Below, one piece after another: positions 1 through 9,080 of a DNA stretch of 64,000 nucleotides. This stretch comes from Euryarchaeota archaeon UBA121 (GTDB lineage Archaea; Thermoplasmatota; Poseidoniia; Poseidoniales; Thalassarchaeaceae), in NCBI GenBank assembly GCA_002499865.1, contig DANL01000059.1, positions 10,322 through 74,321 of the forward strand. Reading direction: 5' to 3'. Below the pieces are notes generated by a model. That model ran no database searches, was not told the DNA's origin, and saw only the letters and a program-made list of their open reading frames with translations. How positions within the stretch are numbered: position 1 is the stretch's first letter; each line of letters starts with the position of its first letter. Position numbers and translations under genes: made by a program.

Positions 1-722
1 TTTCAGCCATGTTCCTAGCTCTTCACTTCGGAAGCTGGATTTGGTCCCTAGATCATACTAGCCTAGTCCATAGTCTACTTTTCGTGACTAGCCATCCACT
101 GGTAGTAGTCGCATTAATGCCTCTCATCGGGGCAACTGTGAGAAGAGGACATGTATTTGGTGCAGTCATAGGTTTTCTCGGGGCATCCATAGCCCTACTA
201 GAAGTGGAGAGTAACAGTCAAGTGACCTTGATTGGAGACGCCGCGGCTTTCCTTGGTGCCGTCACTGTGGTTGGGTACCTAATGATTGGAAGGCATCTCA
301 GGTCTTCTAGAAGAACTCCGGTATTCATCTACGCATTCCCAGTCACACTATTGGCGGGACTAATGCTTACGATAGGATCTGTCTCTTTAGAGGGAACGGC
401 CCTAACCTCCGCCACACCCGAACTAAGTGCATTAGGCTGGATGGATGCTGTATGGCTTCCGTGGATAGCATACCTGTCCCTCGGACCAGGGCTCTGCGGA
501 CATACCGTCATAAACACAGCACTAAGGTGGATTTCTCCAATTGTGGTATCTGTTGCTCTGATATTCGAACCAGTCATTGGAGGGGCGATCGGATGGGCGA
601 TAACTGGAGAGGCCTATATCGGAACATGGACACTTATCGGTGGTCCATTAATGCTAGTGGGGGCAATAATGGTAACCTTGGAAGAGAGTAAAAATACGCA
701 AAATACAGACACGCATTCATGA
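1..722 (+). CDS. DMT (EamA) family transporter, 5'-truncated by window edge
   Basis: The reading frame is open to the left edge, so the gene starts outside the window; the first ATG inside is at 9. About 237 residues are visible, against roughly 290-300 for a full EamA-type drug/metabolite exporter, so the first two or three helices are missing. Several hydrophobic helices remain, and the second EamA repeat is recognisable by its glycine-rich end (residues about 150-225, with 'LSLGPG' and 'FEPVIGGAIG'-like motifs). It should export small metabolites across the cell membrane; the substrate cannot be read from sequence. It lies 16 bases upstream of surE on the same strand. Confidence 0.8.
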   Translation, partial: SAMFLALHFGSWIWSLDHTSLVHSLLFVTSHPLVVVALMPLIGATVRRGHVFGAVIGFLGASIALLEVESNSQVTLIGDAAAFLGAVTVVGYLMIGRHLRSSRRTPVFIYAFPVTLLAGLMLTIGSVSLEGTALTSATPELSALGWMDAVWLPWIAYLSLGPGLCGHTVINTALRWISPIVVSVALIFEPVIGGAIGWAITGEAYIGTWTLIGGPLMLVGAIMVTLEESKNTQNTDTHS

Positions 723-738
723 ACTATCTGCCTGTCGC

Positions 739-1671
739 ATGCATGTGAAGAAAGTACACCTCCTTGTTACTAACGATGATGGAATAGATGCAGAAGGACT
801 AGTTTCACTAGTAAAGAGGTTGCACTCGAAAGGACATCCAGTAGTGGTACTCGCTCCTCAGAACGAGCAGTCTGCCACTGGAATGAAGCTGACTCTTTCA
901 AGTGGAATGCAATTCACAGAGAGAAAGGACCTCTCTGAAGCTATCAAGGTAGAGGGCGGTCCTCCGCTCAGAATGTTCTCCCTAGATGGTAGCCCTTGTG
1001 ATTGTGTCATCGTGGCGCTCGAGGGAGGACTGAAATCGTGGGCACCAGAAATAGATCCAATGCTTTGTATATCTGGAATCAACCACGGCCCCAATCTTTC
1101 TGTCGATGTACTTCATTCGGGTACAGTATCCGCCGCCAGAGAGGCATCCCTGTACGGGATGCCATCGATCGCCACCAGTCTAGCGACATACAATCATAGA
1201 AACTTTGAGGATACTCTTGAGGTCGTAATGGGGCTGGTCGCCAAATGCGAAGAATCACTGCCTGCCCAACTTCCCAACTTACTCAGGCCCAACGGAACTG
1301 GGAACAAGCCATTTGGCGACGACGAAGGATCATTGTTGAGATCGGCCTTCCACCATGGGGATATCTTCCTCAACGTGAACATGCCAGAGAAATGGAACGG
1401 TTCAGTCACTACAGTTTCATTGGGTGCGAGGTGGTACAGAAGTGCTTCTGACATGGACCAGGCACCTTCCAAGGGAATAGAATTCGAAGTCGGGGCAGCC
1501 ACCATAGTCGAGGAGGACATTCCAAGAACAGACTGCAATGCCATCAATGACGGAAAGGCGTCGATAACGCCTCTAGGTAGCTGGCCTTCTAACCACCCTC
1601 TCGGTATTAGTGAAAGACTGCTAGAGTCTTCCATCAATGAGTCCCCAGATGGCCTTCCTTACTGGATATGA
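739..1671 (+). CDS. surE: 5'/3'-nucleotidase SurE
   Basis: SurE-family nucleotidase (310 aa) that dephosphorylates nucleoside monophosphates with a divalent metal. The N-terminal metal site 'LLVTNDDGID' is at residues 8-17, the 'QSATG' loop with its metal-binding Ser is near 44, and the 'SGINHGPNL' Asn motif is near 111. The protein is somewhat longer than the typical 250-270 aa because of an insertion around residues 165-200, rich in Gly, Asn and acidic residues. The ATG at 739 is followed within seven codons by the core strand. The 3' end overlaps the convergent trmY gene by 13 bases. Confidence 0.93.
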   Translation: MHVKKVHLLVTNDDGIDAEGLVSLVKRLHSKGHPVVVLAPQNEQSATGMKLTLSSGMQFTERKDLSEAIKVEGGPPLRMFSLDGSPCDCVIVALEGGLKSWAPEIDPMLCISGINHGPNLSVDVLHSGTVSAAREASLYGMPSIATSLATYNHRNFEDTLEVVMGLVAKCEESLPAQLPNLLRPNGTGNKPFGDDEGSLLRSAFHHGDIFLNVNMPEKWNGSVTTVSLGARWYRSASDMDQAPSKGIEFEVGAATIVEEDIPRTDCNAINDGKASITPLGSWPSNHPLGISERLLESSINESPDGLPYWI

Positions 1672-2246
1672 GAGTCAATTAGGTGATGTATCACAGAGAT
1701 GCATGAATGCCCCTGTAGCCAAGTCCTCCCCAGGGACAACGAACCGAGAGGCAAATCCACCTCCCGCAAGTCCAAATCCAAATCGTCCGAAAGAACGAAT
1801 CCACACTTTCCTGCAATGTCGACACTTTCGAAAATGCTTCCACCAGCATCCAGAACATAGGAATCCACGCCATCAATATTCCATTCCTTAAGGGTCTGGT
1901 AGATATCGCCACCGGACTGTCTTATTCCCTTGGAAACCTCTGTGAAACGTCCGATGGGGGGGACCGGGGTCTTCATCAGGGATTTGAAGTGCCCTGCTAT
2001 TGATCTCTCATCGGGCCTAACGCCTCTAAGATCGCAACCATCGAAGAAAACCCTCCTCGGAATGCCACCACCCATTAGGTGGACAACTATCTGTGTATCT
2101 TTCCTTATTCCGTGAGAGATGAATAGCGCAGAATTTACCGCCCTCACAAGGACGTCCATTCGTCCGCCATCGCCTGGCAAGTCGTTTAGGTTAAGCTTCC
2201 CACTACTGGGCGCCCTATTGCCAATTATGGCAAATCTCCTTTCCAT
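1659..2246 (-). CDS. trmY: tRNA (pseudouridine54-N1)-methyltransferase TrmY
   Basis: SPOUT-class methyltransferase (195 aa) that converts pseudouridine 54 of archaeal tRNAs to N1-methylpseudouridine. The N-terminal 'FAIIGNRAP' strand, the 'LPGDGGRMDVLVR' segment (residues 23-35), 'LFISHGIR', and the 'GVRPDERSIAG' loop are all hallmarks of the family. The C-terminal knot includes 'LGRTWLQGHSCI' (about 171-182). It starts 4 bases after the srp54 stop and is surely co-transcribed with it. The 3' end overlaps surE on the opposite strand. Confidence 0.93.
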   Translation of the reverse strand: MERRFAIIGNRAPSSGKLNLNDLPGDGGRMDVLVRAVNSALFISHGIRKDTQIVVHLMGGGIPRRVFFDGCDLRGVRPDERSIAGHFKSLMKTPVPPIGRFTEVSKGIRQSGGDIYQTLKEWNIDGVDSYVLDAGGSIFESVDIAGKCGFVLSDDLDLDLREVDLPLGSLSLGRTWLQGHSCISVIHHLIDSHIQ

Positions 2247-2250
2247 GGGA

Positions 2251-3609
2251 TCACCCCATGCCTAGTTCGGAATCATCGAAGTCCATCATAGACTGCATCT
2301 GTCTACGGAACCTTCTGTCGCCCTTCATACCACGCATCATCTTCCTGCTCCTATTCCACTGTGCGAGCAACTCTTTGACATCCTTCTCAGTTGCTCCGGA
2401 CCCTCTTGCTATCCTCCTTATCCTACTAGATTTTAGCAACAAAGGCTCATCCTTCTCCCTCTGAGTCATCGAATCCATAATTATCCTGAACTTCTCAAGA
2501 TTATTCTGCATCTGCCTTTTCTGCCCAGTGCTGAGATTCCCCATTCCTCCAAACATACTATCTGGCAAGTGTGAAAGCAATTTATCCATGGTGCCAATCT
2601 TGCTCATCATCTCCATCTGCGAGTACATGTCAGTAAGAGTGAATCTACCAGACATCATCCTCTGAGTAATCCTCATGGCTTCATCCTGATCTAAATCTTC
2701 AGGTGTGAGATCAATCAGTCCCTTGATGTCTCCCATACCGAGTAACCTAGAAATGAAACGATCTGACTCAAACTTCTCAAGATCCTGTATCCTCTCTCCC
2801 TCTCCCACGAAGACTATGGGGGCCCCGGTAGCGGAAACGGCGCTCAGCGCACCTCCTCCTCTAGCCGTTCCATCAAGCTTGGTGACAATAGTTCCAGTCA
2901 CGCCTACTAACTCATGGAATGTTTGAGCAACTGGACCTGCAGCCTGGCCCACCTGAGCGTCAATAACAAGAAACCTCTCAGTTGCATTAGCGATTTCAGC
3001 TATAGAAACAAGCTCTTCCCTGAGTGAGTCATCAAGACTATCCCTGCCCGCGGTATCAATAATTACCACATCAGAGTTACTGAATTCCTTCAGCCCATTC
3101 TTCACGATTTTCGAGGCATCACTCTCACCAGGTTCGCCATATACCCCGACGCCTGTTCCCTCTAGTAATTGGCAAAGTTGCTCATATGCTCCAGGCCTGT
3201 GGGTGTCTGCCTCTATTACCGAGACTCTGACCCCGTGACGTCGTCTCCACCAATCTGCAACTTTGGCAGTTGTAGTCGTTTTTCCCTGTCCGTACAGACC
3301 AACCATCAATATTGTCTCATTATGAGGCCTGATATCCCTTGGAGGGCCCAACATTCTGACTAGTTCAGTGTAGATGATATTCATCGCATGGGTTTCTAGC
3401 TTGGTGCCCGGACGTGGCTCTTCCTCAACGACCCTCCTCTCAACCTTCTCAGTGAGCTCTTTCGTCTGTCTGACATTGAAGTCTGCCTCCAATAGAGCCC
3501 TGCGTAATGACTTACTGAGCTCCTTTAGTGTGTCTTCGTCAATTTCCCTCTTGCCTTTCAGAAGTCCGGCTGAACCCAGAATACGCCTCTTCAAGCCGTC
3601 CAGCGCCAT
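2251..3609 (-). CDS. srp54: Signal recognition particle 54 kDa protein
   Basis: GTPase subunit of the archaeal SRP (452 aa), which binds 7S RNA and signal peptides and docks nascent membrane proteins at FtsY. The N domain is at residues 1-90; G1 is 'GLYGQGKTTTT' at about 104-114; the DTAG motif ('IIDTAGRDS') is at about 185; the guanine-binding 'TKLDGTARGGG' is at about 243-253. The methionine-rich M domain (300-452) ends in the RNA-binding helices with 'SSRIRRIARGSG' and a Met/Arg-rich tail. It is first gene of a two-gene operon with trmY and diverges from the membrane-protein gene at 3686. Confidence 0.97.
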   Translation of the reverse strand: MALDGLKRRILGSAGLLKGKREIDEDTLKELSKSLRRALLEADFNVRQTKELTEKVERRVVEEEPRPGTKLETHAMNIIYTELVRMLGPPRDIRPHNETILMVGLYGQGKTTTTAKVADWWRRRHGVRVSVIEADTHRPGAYEQLCQLLEGTGVGVYGEPGESDASKIVKNGLKEFSNSDVVIIDTAGRDSLDDSLREELVSIAEIANATERFLVIDAQVGQAAGPVAQTFHELVGVTGTIVTKLDGTARGGGALSAVSATGAPIVFVGEGERIQDLEKFESDRFISRLLGMGDIKGLIDLTPEDLDQDEAMRITQRMMSGRFTLTDMYSQMEMMSKIGTMDKLLSHLPDSMFGGMGNLSTGQKRQMQNNLEKFRIIMDSMTQREKDEPLLLKSSRIRRIARGSGATEKDVKELLAQWNRSRKMMRGMKGDRRFRRQMQSMMDFDDSELGMG

Positions 3610-3685
3610 GTACGCGGGTCACGATAGGGTGGTTTGAACATTGTCCGAGGCAGATGGACTCAAATGCCCAGTGCCATGGCGAAGC

Positions 3686-4471
3686 ATGGCTACTGGTATG
3701 TGGCAAACCCAAGCCGCTTTCGCCATCGGCATAATCGGCGTTTTCATCGGATGGAGGGGGTCTATCGCTAAAATGACAGGTTTCTTCGATCTATCCGGCT
3801 CAGTCAAATACCTACTCTATGGCATTGTCTCGGGAATGTTACTGGCCTCAGCAGCCGATACTCTGATACTCTCTGGAATTATTACCGGGCAAGTGAATAT
3901 CATCACGGCTAGCTCGTATGCGCTTCTGATTGCAATATGCGAGTCGGCGTTCGTTCTTTTCCTTCTCGGACGACCGAGAAACGTTGCATTGAGAGCATCT
4001 CCTCCATTTGGGTGGACTTTGGGGCTCGGAATCGGTGCGATGCAATCATCTGTTCTGGCGTTCAGGCTATTCGATGAAGAACTGAACTCATCCTTTTCTG
4101 GATTTTCCATGTATTCAGTATCCATCTGCCTCCTGATATCAGTAACCGCATGCACGGGGCATGCGGTCCTATCGGCGTATCAAGGTGCGATGATTCTAGA
4201 GCCTCGAAGGTTGGGCCCCTTCTTCTTGACTTCTATACTCAGGGCGGCGCTGTTAATTTCTCTCATACTTTCAATATACGCCCCTCTGATTCTAGTCGCT
4301 CCATTAACTGCAATAGTTGCCGCATGGGCTCCTTCGCAAGAAAGATGGCTACCTTCAGGACTGACACCAGCAGCCAGACAGGCCTACAGGCGAACAACCA
4401 GACAGTCTGATCGTCACAGAATCGCTTCTAGTTCTAGGACCAGAGGATCAATGATTGGTGAGGAAGAATAG
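3686..4471 (+). CDS. Multi-pass membrane protein of unknown function
   Basis: About 261 aa from the ATG at 3686; an in-frame TTG at 3641 would add 15 polar residues and an ATG at 3698 would remove four. About seven hydrophobic segments are visible (a first one near residues 10-22, then about 36-58, 66-88, 101-118, 133-152, 178-198 and 202-220), followed by a 40-residue Arg/Ser-rich cytoplasmic tail. I do not recognise the family. A conserved-looking Glu sits in the third helix ('AICESAFVLFLLG'). It diverges from srp54 and is followed after 79 bases by the separately promoted trkA. Confidence 0.7.
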   Translation: MATGMWQTQAAFAIGIIGVFIGWRGSIAKMTGFFDLSGSVKYLLYGIVSGMLLASAADTLILSGIITGQVNIITASSYALLIAICESAFVLFLLGRPRNVALRASPPFGWTLGLGIGAMQSSVLAFRLFDEELNSSFSGFSMYSVSICLLISVTACTGHAVLSAYQGAMILEPRRLGPFFLTSILRAALLISLILSIYAPLILVAPLTAIVAAWAPSQERWLPSGLTPAARQAYRRTTRQSDRHRIASSSRTRGSMIGEEE

Positions 4472-4518
4472 CCAATAAACCCCATATTGAGGATTTATCG
4501 GACATACGTATGGCGCAT

Positions 4519-4528
4519 GATTATATCC
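4519..4528 (+). promoter_or_regulatory. Archaeal TATA-like box of trkA
   Basis: 'gattatatcc' is centred about 27 bases before the trkA ATG at 4551. Archaeal TATA boxes sit about 25-27 bases before the transcription start, so the message would begin at or within a base or two of the ATG, a leaderless mRNA. Confidence 0.5.
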
Positions 4529-4550
4529 ATCCGTCCAAGGGTGCGGTCCA

Positions 4551-5969
4551 ATGAGAGTCATCATTGCTGGGGCCGGAGAGGTAGGCAGAGGCGTGGCGGC
4601 AGCTCTCCGCCAAGAGCGAAGAAGCGTCGCCTTGATTGACCCCGACCCCTCAGCGATAAATGAGTCCCAATACTTGGACTGCCTTTTGATTACGGGGAGC
4701 GCCCTATCTAGGGATTCTCTGATGAGGGCGGGAATTAGCGATGCCGAGATTTTCATAATGGCTACAAATGACGATATGATTAACTTACTGGGGTGCTCTT
4801 TCGCCAAGAAGGTCTACAGCGAACTAGTCGGCGAGAGGAACGCCACTGGACTGAGGACCATCGCCAATATCAACGATCCAGGATTAGAGCATCCATCTAG
4901 GGGAGCGGGTCCTCTCAGTAGCTGGACTAGGGCTGATCACATCGTCAGCGCCGCGGATGAGATAGTCAGCCAACTTGCCGCGAGCCTACTGGCTCCTTCA
5001 ATCGATGAAATCCTTCCTCTTGGAGAGTCATCGTGGATCGCATCTACCGAGGTTACAAACTCATCTGCATTAATTGGGACCACCACAGGGGAGGTCGGAG
5101 GGATCTTCGCCGGTATGCCCTCAATTTACTCGATAAAAAAGTCCGATGAAAAGGGGACCCTTAGCGAGGGCAATGAAATAATCGAACCTGGTGACATCTT
5201 AGTTTTCGTCTCCAATTCCACTGATCAGTTCTCGCAGATAACCAGAAGTGTTGGAAAATCCGATCCCGATCTCAAGGAGAAGGCACAGATAGCAGTTTTT
5301 GGTGCAAGCCAGTTCGGAGTCAGGCTATCTGATTACTACCTGAGAAGAGGGCATAGTGTTGTAGTGATAGAGCCCGAGCTGGACTTGGCCAATGAATTAG
5401 TAGGCTCTAGAGTAGGAAATAGTAAGAGGCTCGATGTAATACATGGGGACCCACAAGATGAGGATCTTCTCAGAGAGCTTGACATTCATAGCCATGACAT
5501 TGCGGTGGCGGCGTTAGAAGATGACAATCTAAACATCGCTATATCGATGAGAGCCAAAGATAAGGGAGTATTGAGGACCGGTCTCGTCCTAAGGGATCGT
5601 GCCCTCGTCGACGCAGTCCATAGGATCGGCACAATAAATCCCGTCAGCAGGAGGCAAGTGGTGATAACGGGAATTTTGAAATCTATTCACATGAATGTCC
5701 CAGGAACTTTCCAAGTTATACCAAACGTACCAGAAGTAATATCTATTTCAGCTGAAGTAAAAGCAGAACAGGGTATCGAGGGCTGGCCAATATCTAAGGT
5801 CGAGTCAAAACTTGGTGCAAGAATTGCCATGATAGACAGGGAGGACTTCGATGGTAAGGTTTCAGTCCTCGATCCCAATGCGGTTGAAACCGTATTACTT
5901 GGAGATAGGATGTACATACTCCTGTTGAAGGAAGATTTGAAGAAACTCGAGAAGATTCTAGGGAGCTAA
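4551..5969 (+). CDS. trkA: Trk potassium uptake system regulatory subunit TrkA
   Basis: Cytoplasmic NAD(H)/nucleotide-binding regulator of the TrkH potassium channel (472 aa). It has the full tandem arrangement of two RCK units: a first Rossmann fold ('IIAGAGEVGRGVA' at residues 3-15, acidic 'LIDPD' at the end of strand 2) with its RCK-C domain up to about 230, then a second Rossmann fold ('AVFGASQFGVRLS', about 248-260, with 'VVIEPE') and a final RCK-C domain. The trkH start lies 2 bases beyond its stop, so the two form an operon. The TATA-like box at 4519 suggests its own leaderless promoter. Confidence 0.95.
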   Translation: MRVIIAGAGEVGRGVAAALRQERRSVALIDPDPSAINESQYLDCLLITGSALSRDSLMRAGISDAEIFIMATNDDMINLLGCSFAKKVYSELVGERNATGLRTIANINDPGLEHPSRGAGPLSSWTRADHIVSAADEIVSQLAASLLAPSIDEILPLGESSWIASTEVTNSSALIGTTTGEVGGIFAGMPSIYSIKKSDEKGTLSEGNEIIEPGDILVFVSNSTDQFSQITRSVGKSDPDLKEKAQIAVFGASQFGVRLSDYYLRRGHSVVVIEPELDLANELVGSRVGNSKRLDVIHGDPQDEDLLRELDIHSHDIAVAALEDDNLNIAISMRAKDKGVLRTGLVLRDRALVDAVHRIGTINPVSRRQVVITGILKSIHMNVPGTFQVIPNVPEVISISAEVKAEQGIEGWPISKVESKLGARIAMIDREDFDGKVSVLDPNAVETVLLGDRMYILLLKEDLKKLEKILGS

Positions 5970-5971
5970 CC

Positions 5972-7540
5972 ATGCGCTGGGATGTCGTCGGTTTTGTCCT
6001 GGGATGGACAATTAGACTAGTCGCACTACCTCTAGCTTTGGTGGCCGCATACAGTTGCTACTTGGGCTCCGAGGGATATGAGTTCGCAGCTAGGACGTAT
6101 CTAATCCCTCTAATTTTAGCCGCATTTGTCGGACAGAGCCTAGTTTCGTTGGCCAAGGGGGCCGATACCGCATCCAGACTCAGAGATCGTGAAGCCTTCG
6201 CCTCTGTCGCCCTTGGATGGATTCCTGTTGTGATACTAGGTGCTTTGCCATACTGGCTAGGAGGTGTTTTCTATGGGCCTGCTGATCTATCTATGGAATC
6301 TGTTGCTGTGGCCGATGTCTTCTCTGGGGCTATCCACTCATGGTTCGAGTCAATGTCAGGTTTTACCACGACAGGGTCTACCGTGATAGATCACTCAACA
6401 AGTCCACGATGCCTTGAGGGAACAGATTGCATCAGCTCTCAACCGCAGAGCCTGATACTCTGGAGGTCTCTCACCCAGTGGCTGGGAGGAATGGGAGTGA
6501 TCATGCTAGGGCTCCTCATACTTTCTCAGGCACTTGGGGGCGGGATGTCATTGGCTAGGGCCGAGCTCACCGGACCTTCTCTTTCCAGACTGGGTCCTTC
6601 TCTGCAATCCACGGCAAGGAGACTATGGGCGATATACATAGTCCTGACAATAATTGAGATGGTCTTGCTTAGGTTCATAGGCGAAATGAGTATTTTTGAC
6701 TCGGTAAATTATTCCCTAACTACACTATCATCAGGCGGTTTCGGTACTACTGATGGAGGAGTTATGGCCTTCAGTTCGGCCAGAATAGAGGTCATTCTGA
6801 TGGTATTTATGGTCCTCACTTGCATCAACTTCAGCCTCCTCCATTTAGTCCTCGTTGGTAAATCAAAAGAGGCCTTCAAAGACGGTGAAGTACGTAGCTA
6901 TCTATTCATCCTAATTGTTGCATGGTTTGCTATGGCCTTCAACATTTACAGTGCGGGATCACAAGATTTAGGGTTCTTAGAAACTATCAGACATTCGATG
7001 TTCCAGGCTATTTCGATTTCTAGTACTGGGTACTCTTCAGCAGATTTCGCAACATGGCCACTGTTCAGTCAATTTGTTTTACTATTGTTAATGATAATAG
7101 GAGCGACAGCAGGGTCTACAGGAGGGGGCCTCAAGGTACTAAGAATCAGAATCGCCTTTGAGCTCTCAAAAAGAGAAATATTGAAAATCATCCAACCTAG
7201 GAAAGTCGTTGCAATCAGATTCAACGACGAGGTCATAGACGAGAAGAGGATATGGACGGTACTTGGAATGCTAAGCTCTTGGACTGTTCTTGTTACTGCA
7301 TCGATATTGGCATTCTCATTATTGGAGCCATCTTTGGATATGACCGATGTTCTTTCCGTTTCCCTATCTCTCCTTGGAAATACCGGTCCAGCTTTAGGTG
7401 CGTTTGGTCCGACCGCGACTTGGGCCGCACTGGGCGAGCCGTCGTTGATAGTGGCATCACTTCTGATGTGGCTTGGGAGGCTAGAGTTGCTAACAGTCTT
7501 GGTTTTGTTACACCCCAAGACATGGCGTAGCGACATCTAG
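5972..7540 (+). CDS. trkH: Trk potassium uptake channel subunit TrkH
   Basis: Integral membrane K+ translocating subunit (522 aa, normal for TrkH/KtrB). Four pore-loop repeats are visible by their selectivity-filter signatures: 'SGFTTTGST' (about 129-137), 'LSSGGFGTTDGG' (about 252-263), 'SISSTGYSSADF' (about 348-359) and 'LLGNTGPALG' (about 467-476). The second helix of each repeat follows, including the Gly-rich 'GATAGSTGGGLKVLRI' loop region before repeat 4. It acts with TrkA, encoded immediately upstream. The last 4 bases overlap the end of convergent rfcL. Confidence 0.96.
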   Translation: MRWDVVGFVLGWTIRLVALPLALVAAYSCYLGSEGYEFAARTYLIPLILAAFVGQSLVSLAKGADTASRLRDREAFASVALGWIPVVILGALPYWLGGVFYGPADLSMESVAVADVFSGAIHSWFESMSGFTTTGSTVIDHSTSPRCLEGTDCISSQPQSLILWRSLTQWLGGMGVIMLGLLILSQALGGGMSLARAELTGPSLSRLGPSLQSTARRLWAIYIVLTIIEMVLLRFIGEMSIFDSVNYSLTTLSSGGFGTTDGGVMAFSSARIEVILMVFMVLTCINFSLLHLVLVGKSKEAFKDGEVRSYLFILIVAWFAMAFNIYSAGSQDLGFLETIRHSMFQAISISSTGYSSADFATWPLFSQFVLLLLMIIGATAGSTGGGLKVLRIRIAFELSKREILKIIQPRKVVAIRFNDEVIDEKRIWTVLGMLSSWTVLVTASILAFSLLEPSLDMTDVLSVSLSLLGNTGPALGAFGPTATWAALGEPSLIVASLLMWLGRLELLTVLVLLHPKTWRSDI

Positions 7541-9033
7541 AATGAGTCAAGTGTGAATTGCTTGCCATCAGTAGTTGTTTTTTCATCCTCTGCCTCTATT
7601 TGTGGGGGCACTACTGGGGGCTCGGGTAAATTCTCCTGATCATCATACTCCTTCACAATCGATTTCCCCTTTCTGCTACTCTTAGATATGCCATGCAGAG
7701 AAAGATGCTCCTCGACACCCAGCCCCATTTTCTTAGAGATACTGAAATCATCGGGGTCTCCACCCAGTGACTCATCGTGGACAGCTAGCAAAAGTGGCCA
7801 TAGCTCCTCCCTGAATGATGATTTACTAGTAGAAACATTCTCTGACATAGTAGTGACAACATTAACGCTCCTCCAAGATTCAGAGCCCCTTCTTAGAAAG
7901 TCTGGGTACCCCAGATAAGGATCAGTCGTGATCGGTGTCTGGGAAACCGCAGCCTGAGAGGTCAGGGCAGATCCCCAATACCATGATCGGAATGCACGAT
8001 TTGTGAACTTAGTGGCTAGAGACCTATCAGCTAGCTGCATCGCAGTGCTGATTGAAGCAAGACCATCTGAATCGAAGACAGATTGATTGTTCCATGAGAA
8101 CCAAGCTAGCATCTGATCAGGATCCTTATCGCTATTCCTGAGAATTTCCGATGCCTTGGAGCCACTTTTACTCGAGTATATCTCTTTCATGGCTCTGAAT
8201 ACATCAATCTGAGAGTCCCTAACTGAAACTTCTCCGAGGCCCCTAACATGGTCTGTGGTGATATGCCCCTCAACTAGCGATGAAACCGCCTGCAAGTCCC
8301 TAACTAAGGCCCGCAGGTCCCCTGGGTTTCCAGTAATCAACTCCTCCAACGCCCCCGGATCAATAGACAGTCCCTCACCATCAAGAATCCTGTAAGCTAT
8401 TTTCCGCATGTTCCCGCTGTTCACCCTCTTGAATTGTATCATATCGGATAATCTGAGAACCCTATCTCTGTTAATCCTCCATCCTCTGCCACCTCCCCAG
8501 AGCCTCATTGGATCGTTGCAAGTCATAATTACGGGTTGCATACTGACAGACAACAGGTGCATCAACTCGGCCTTTCCTCCCGAATCACCTGAAATGCTCT
8601 TCGTCTCATCTTCCGATGAAATCGACTTTCCAATTCTATCTTCTGATATTTTTGAAAAACCTCCAGCGAGATGATCTACCTCGTCTAAGAGGATAATTGT
8701 CTTCCCATCTGGTTTGGAATCCCCTGAGAATAAATCTAGTGAGATGTGTTGTGACCCCCTGGTCGCGGCCTTTCTGATAGAGGCCGCATTCCTCTCCTCA
8801 GATGCGTTAAGCTCGATAATCGCCCACCCCATCTCCTTGGCTACTGCCTTAGCAATAGTTGTCTTCCCTACTCCGGGGGGGCCAGAAAGTAAGACTCCTC
8901 TCTTTTTTGGTATTTTTCCAGTCGACCAAGTGTCCAACCATTGCCTAATAGATCTCACTTGAGCCTCGTTACCCTCCATCTCACGGATACTTTTGGGGCG
9001 ATATTTCTCGGCCCAATCGTCACTCTCTCCCAT
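7537..9033 (-). CDS. rfcL: Replication factor C large subunit
   Basis: AAA+ clamp-loader large subunit (498 aa from ATG at 9033; a GTG three codons upstream is possible). It opens the PCNA ring and loads it at primer-template junctions with RFC small subunits. The N terminus 'WAEKYRPKSI' is typical. Walker A 'GPPGVGKTT' (about 51-59), Walker B 'IILLDEVDHL' (about 113-122) and sensor 1 'VIMTCND' follow. The C-terminal tail has many charged residues and ends in 'QFTLDSF', a good PCNA-interacting (PIP) box of the form Q-x-x-L-x-x-F. It converges on trkH with 4 bases of overlap. Confidence 0.95.
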   Translation of the reverse strand: MGESDDWAEKYRPKSIREMEGNEAQVRSIRQWLDTWSTGKIPKKRGVLLSGPPGVGKTTIAKAVAKEMGWAIIELNASEERNAASIRKAATRGSQHISLDLFSGDSKPDGKTIILLDEVDHLAGGFSKISEDRIGKSISSEDETKSISGDSGGKAELMHLLSVSMQPVIMTCNDPMRLWGGGRGWRINRDRVLRLSDMIQFKRVNSGNMRKIAYRILDGEGLSIDPGALEELITGNPGDLRALVRDLQAVSSLVEGHITTDHVRGLGEVSVRDSQIDVFRAMKEIYSSKSGSKASEILRNSDKDPDQMLAWFSWNNQSVFDSDGLASISTAMQLADRSLATKFTNRAFRSWYWGSALTSQAAVSQTPITTDPYLGYPDFLRRGSESWRSVNVVTTMSENVSTSKSSFREELWPLLLAVHDESLGGDPDDFSISKKMGLGVEEHLSLHGISKSSRKGKSIVKEYDDQENLPEPPVVPPQIEAEDEKTTTDGKQFTLDSF

Positions 9034-9080
9034 AGCGGACACATTTGTCGGTCTAGTCGGGACTCCATGAAGATTGGGAG

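Noticed and set aside
1194..1637. 147-codon open frame antisense to surE
   Set aside because: It lies wholly inside surE, whose product is clearly conserved, and its translation has no recognisable motif.
7069..7536. 155-codon open frame antisense to trkH
   Set aside because: Shadow of the TrkH pore-region codons; no independent promoter or family similarity.
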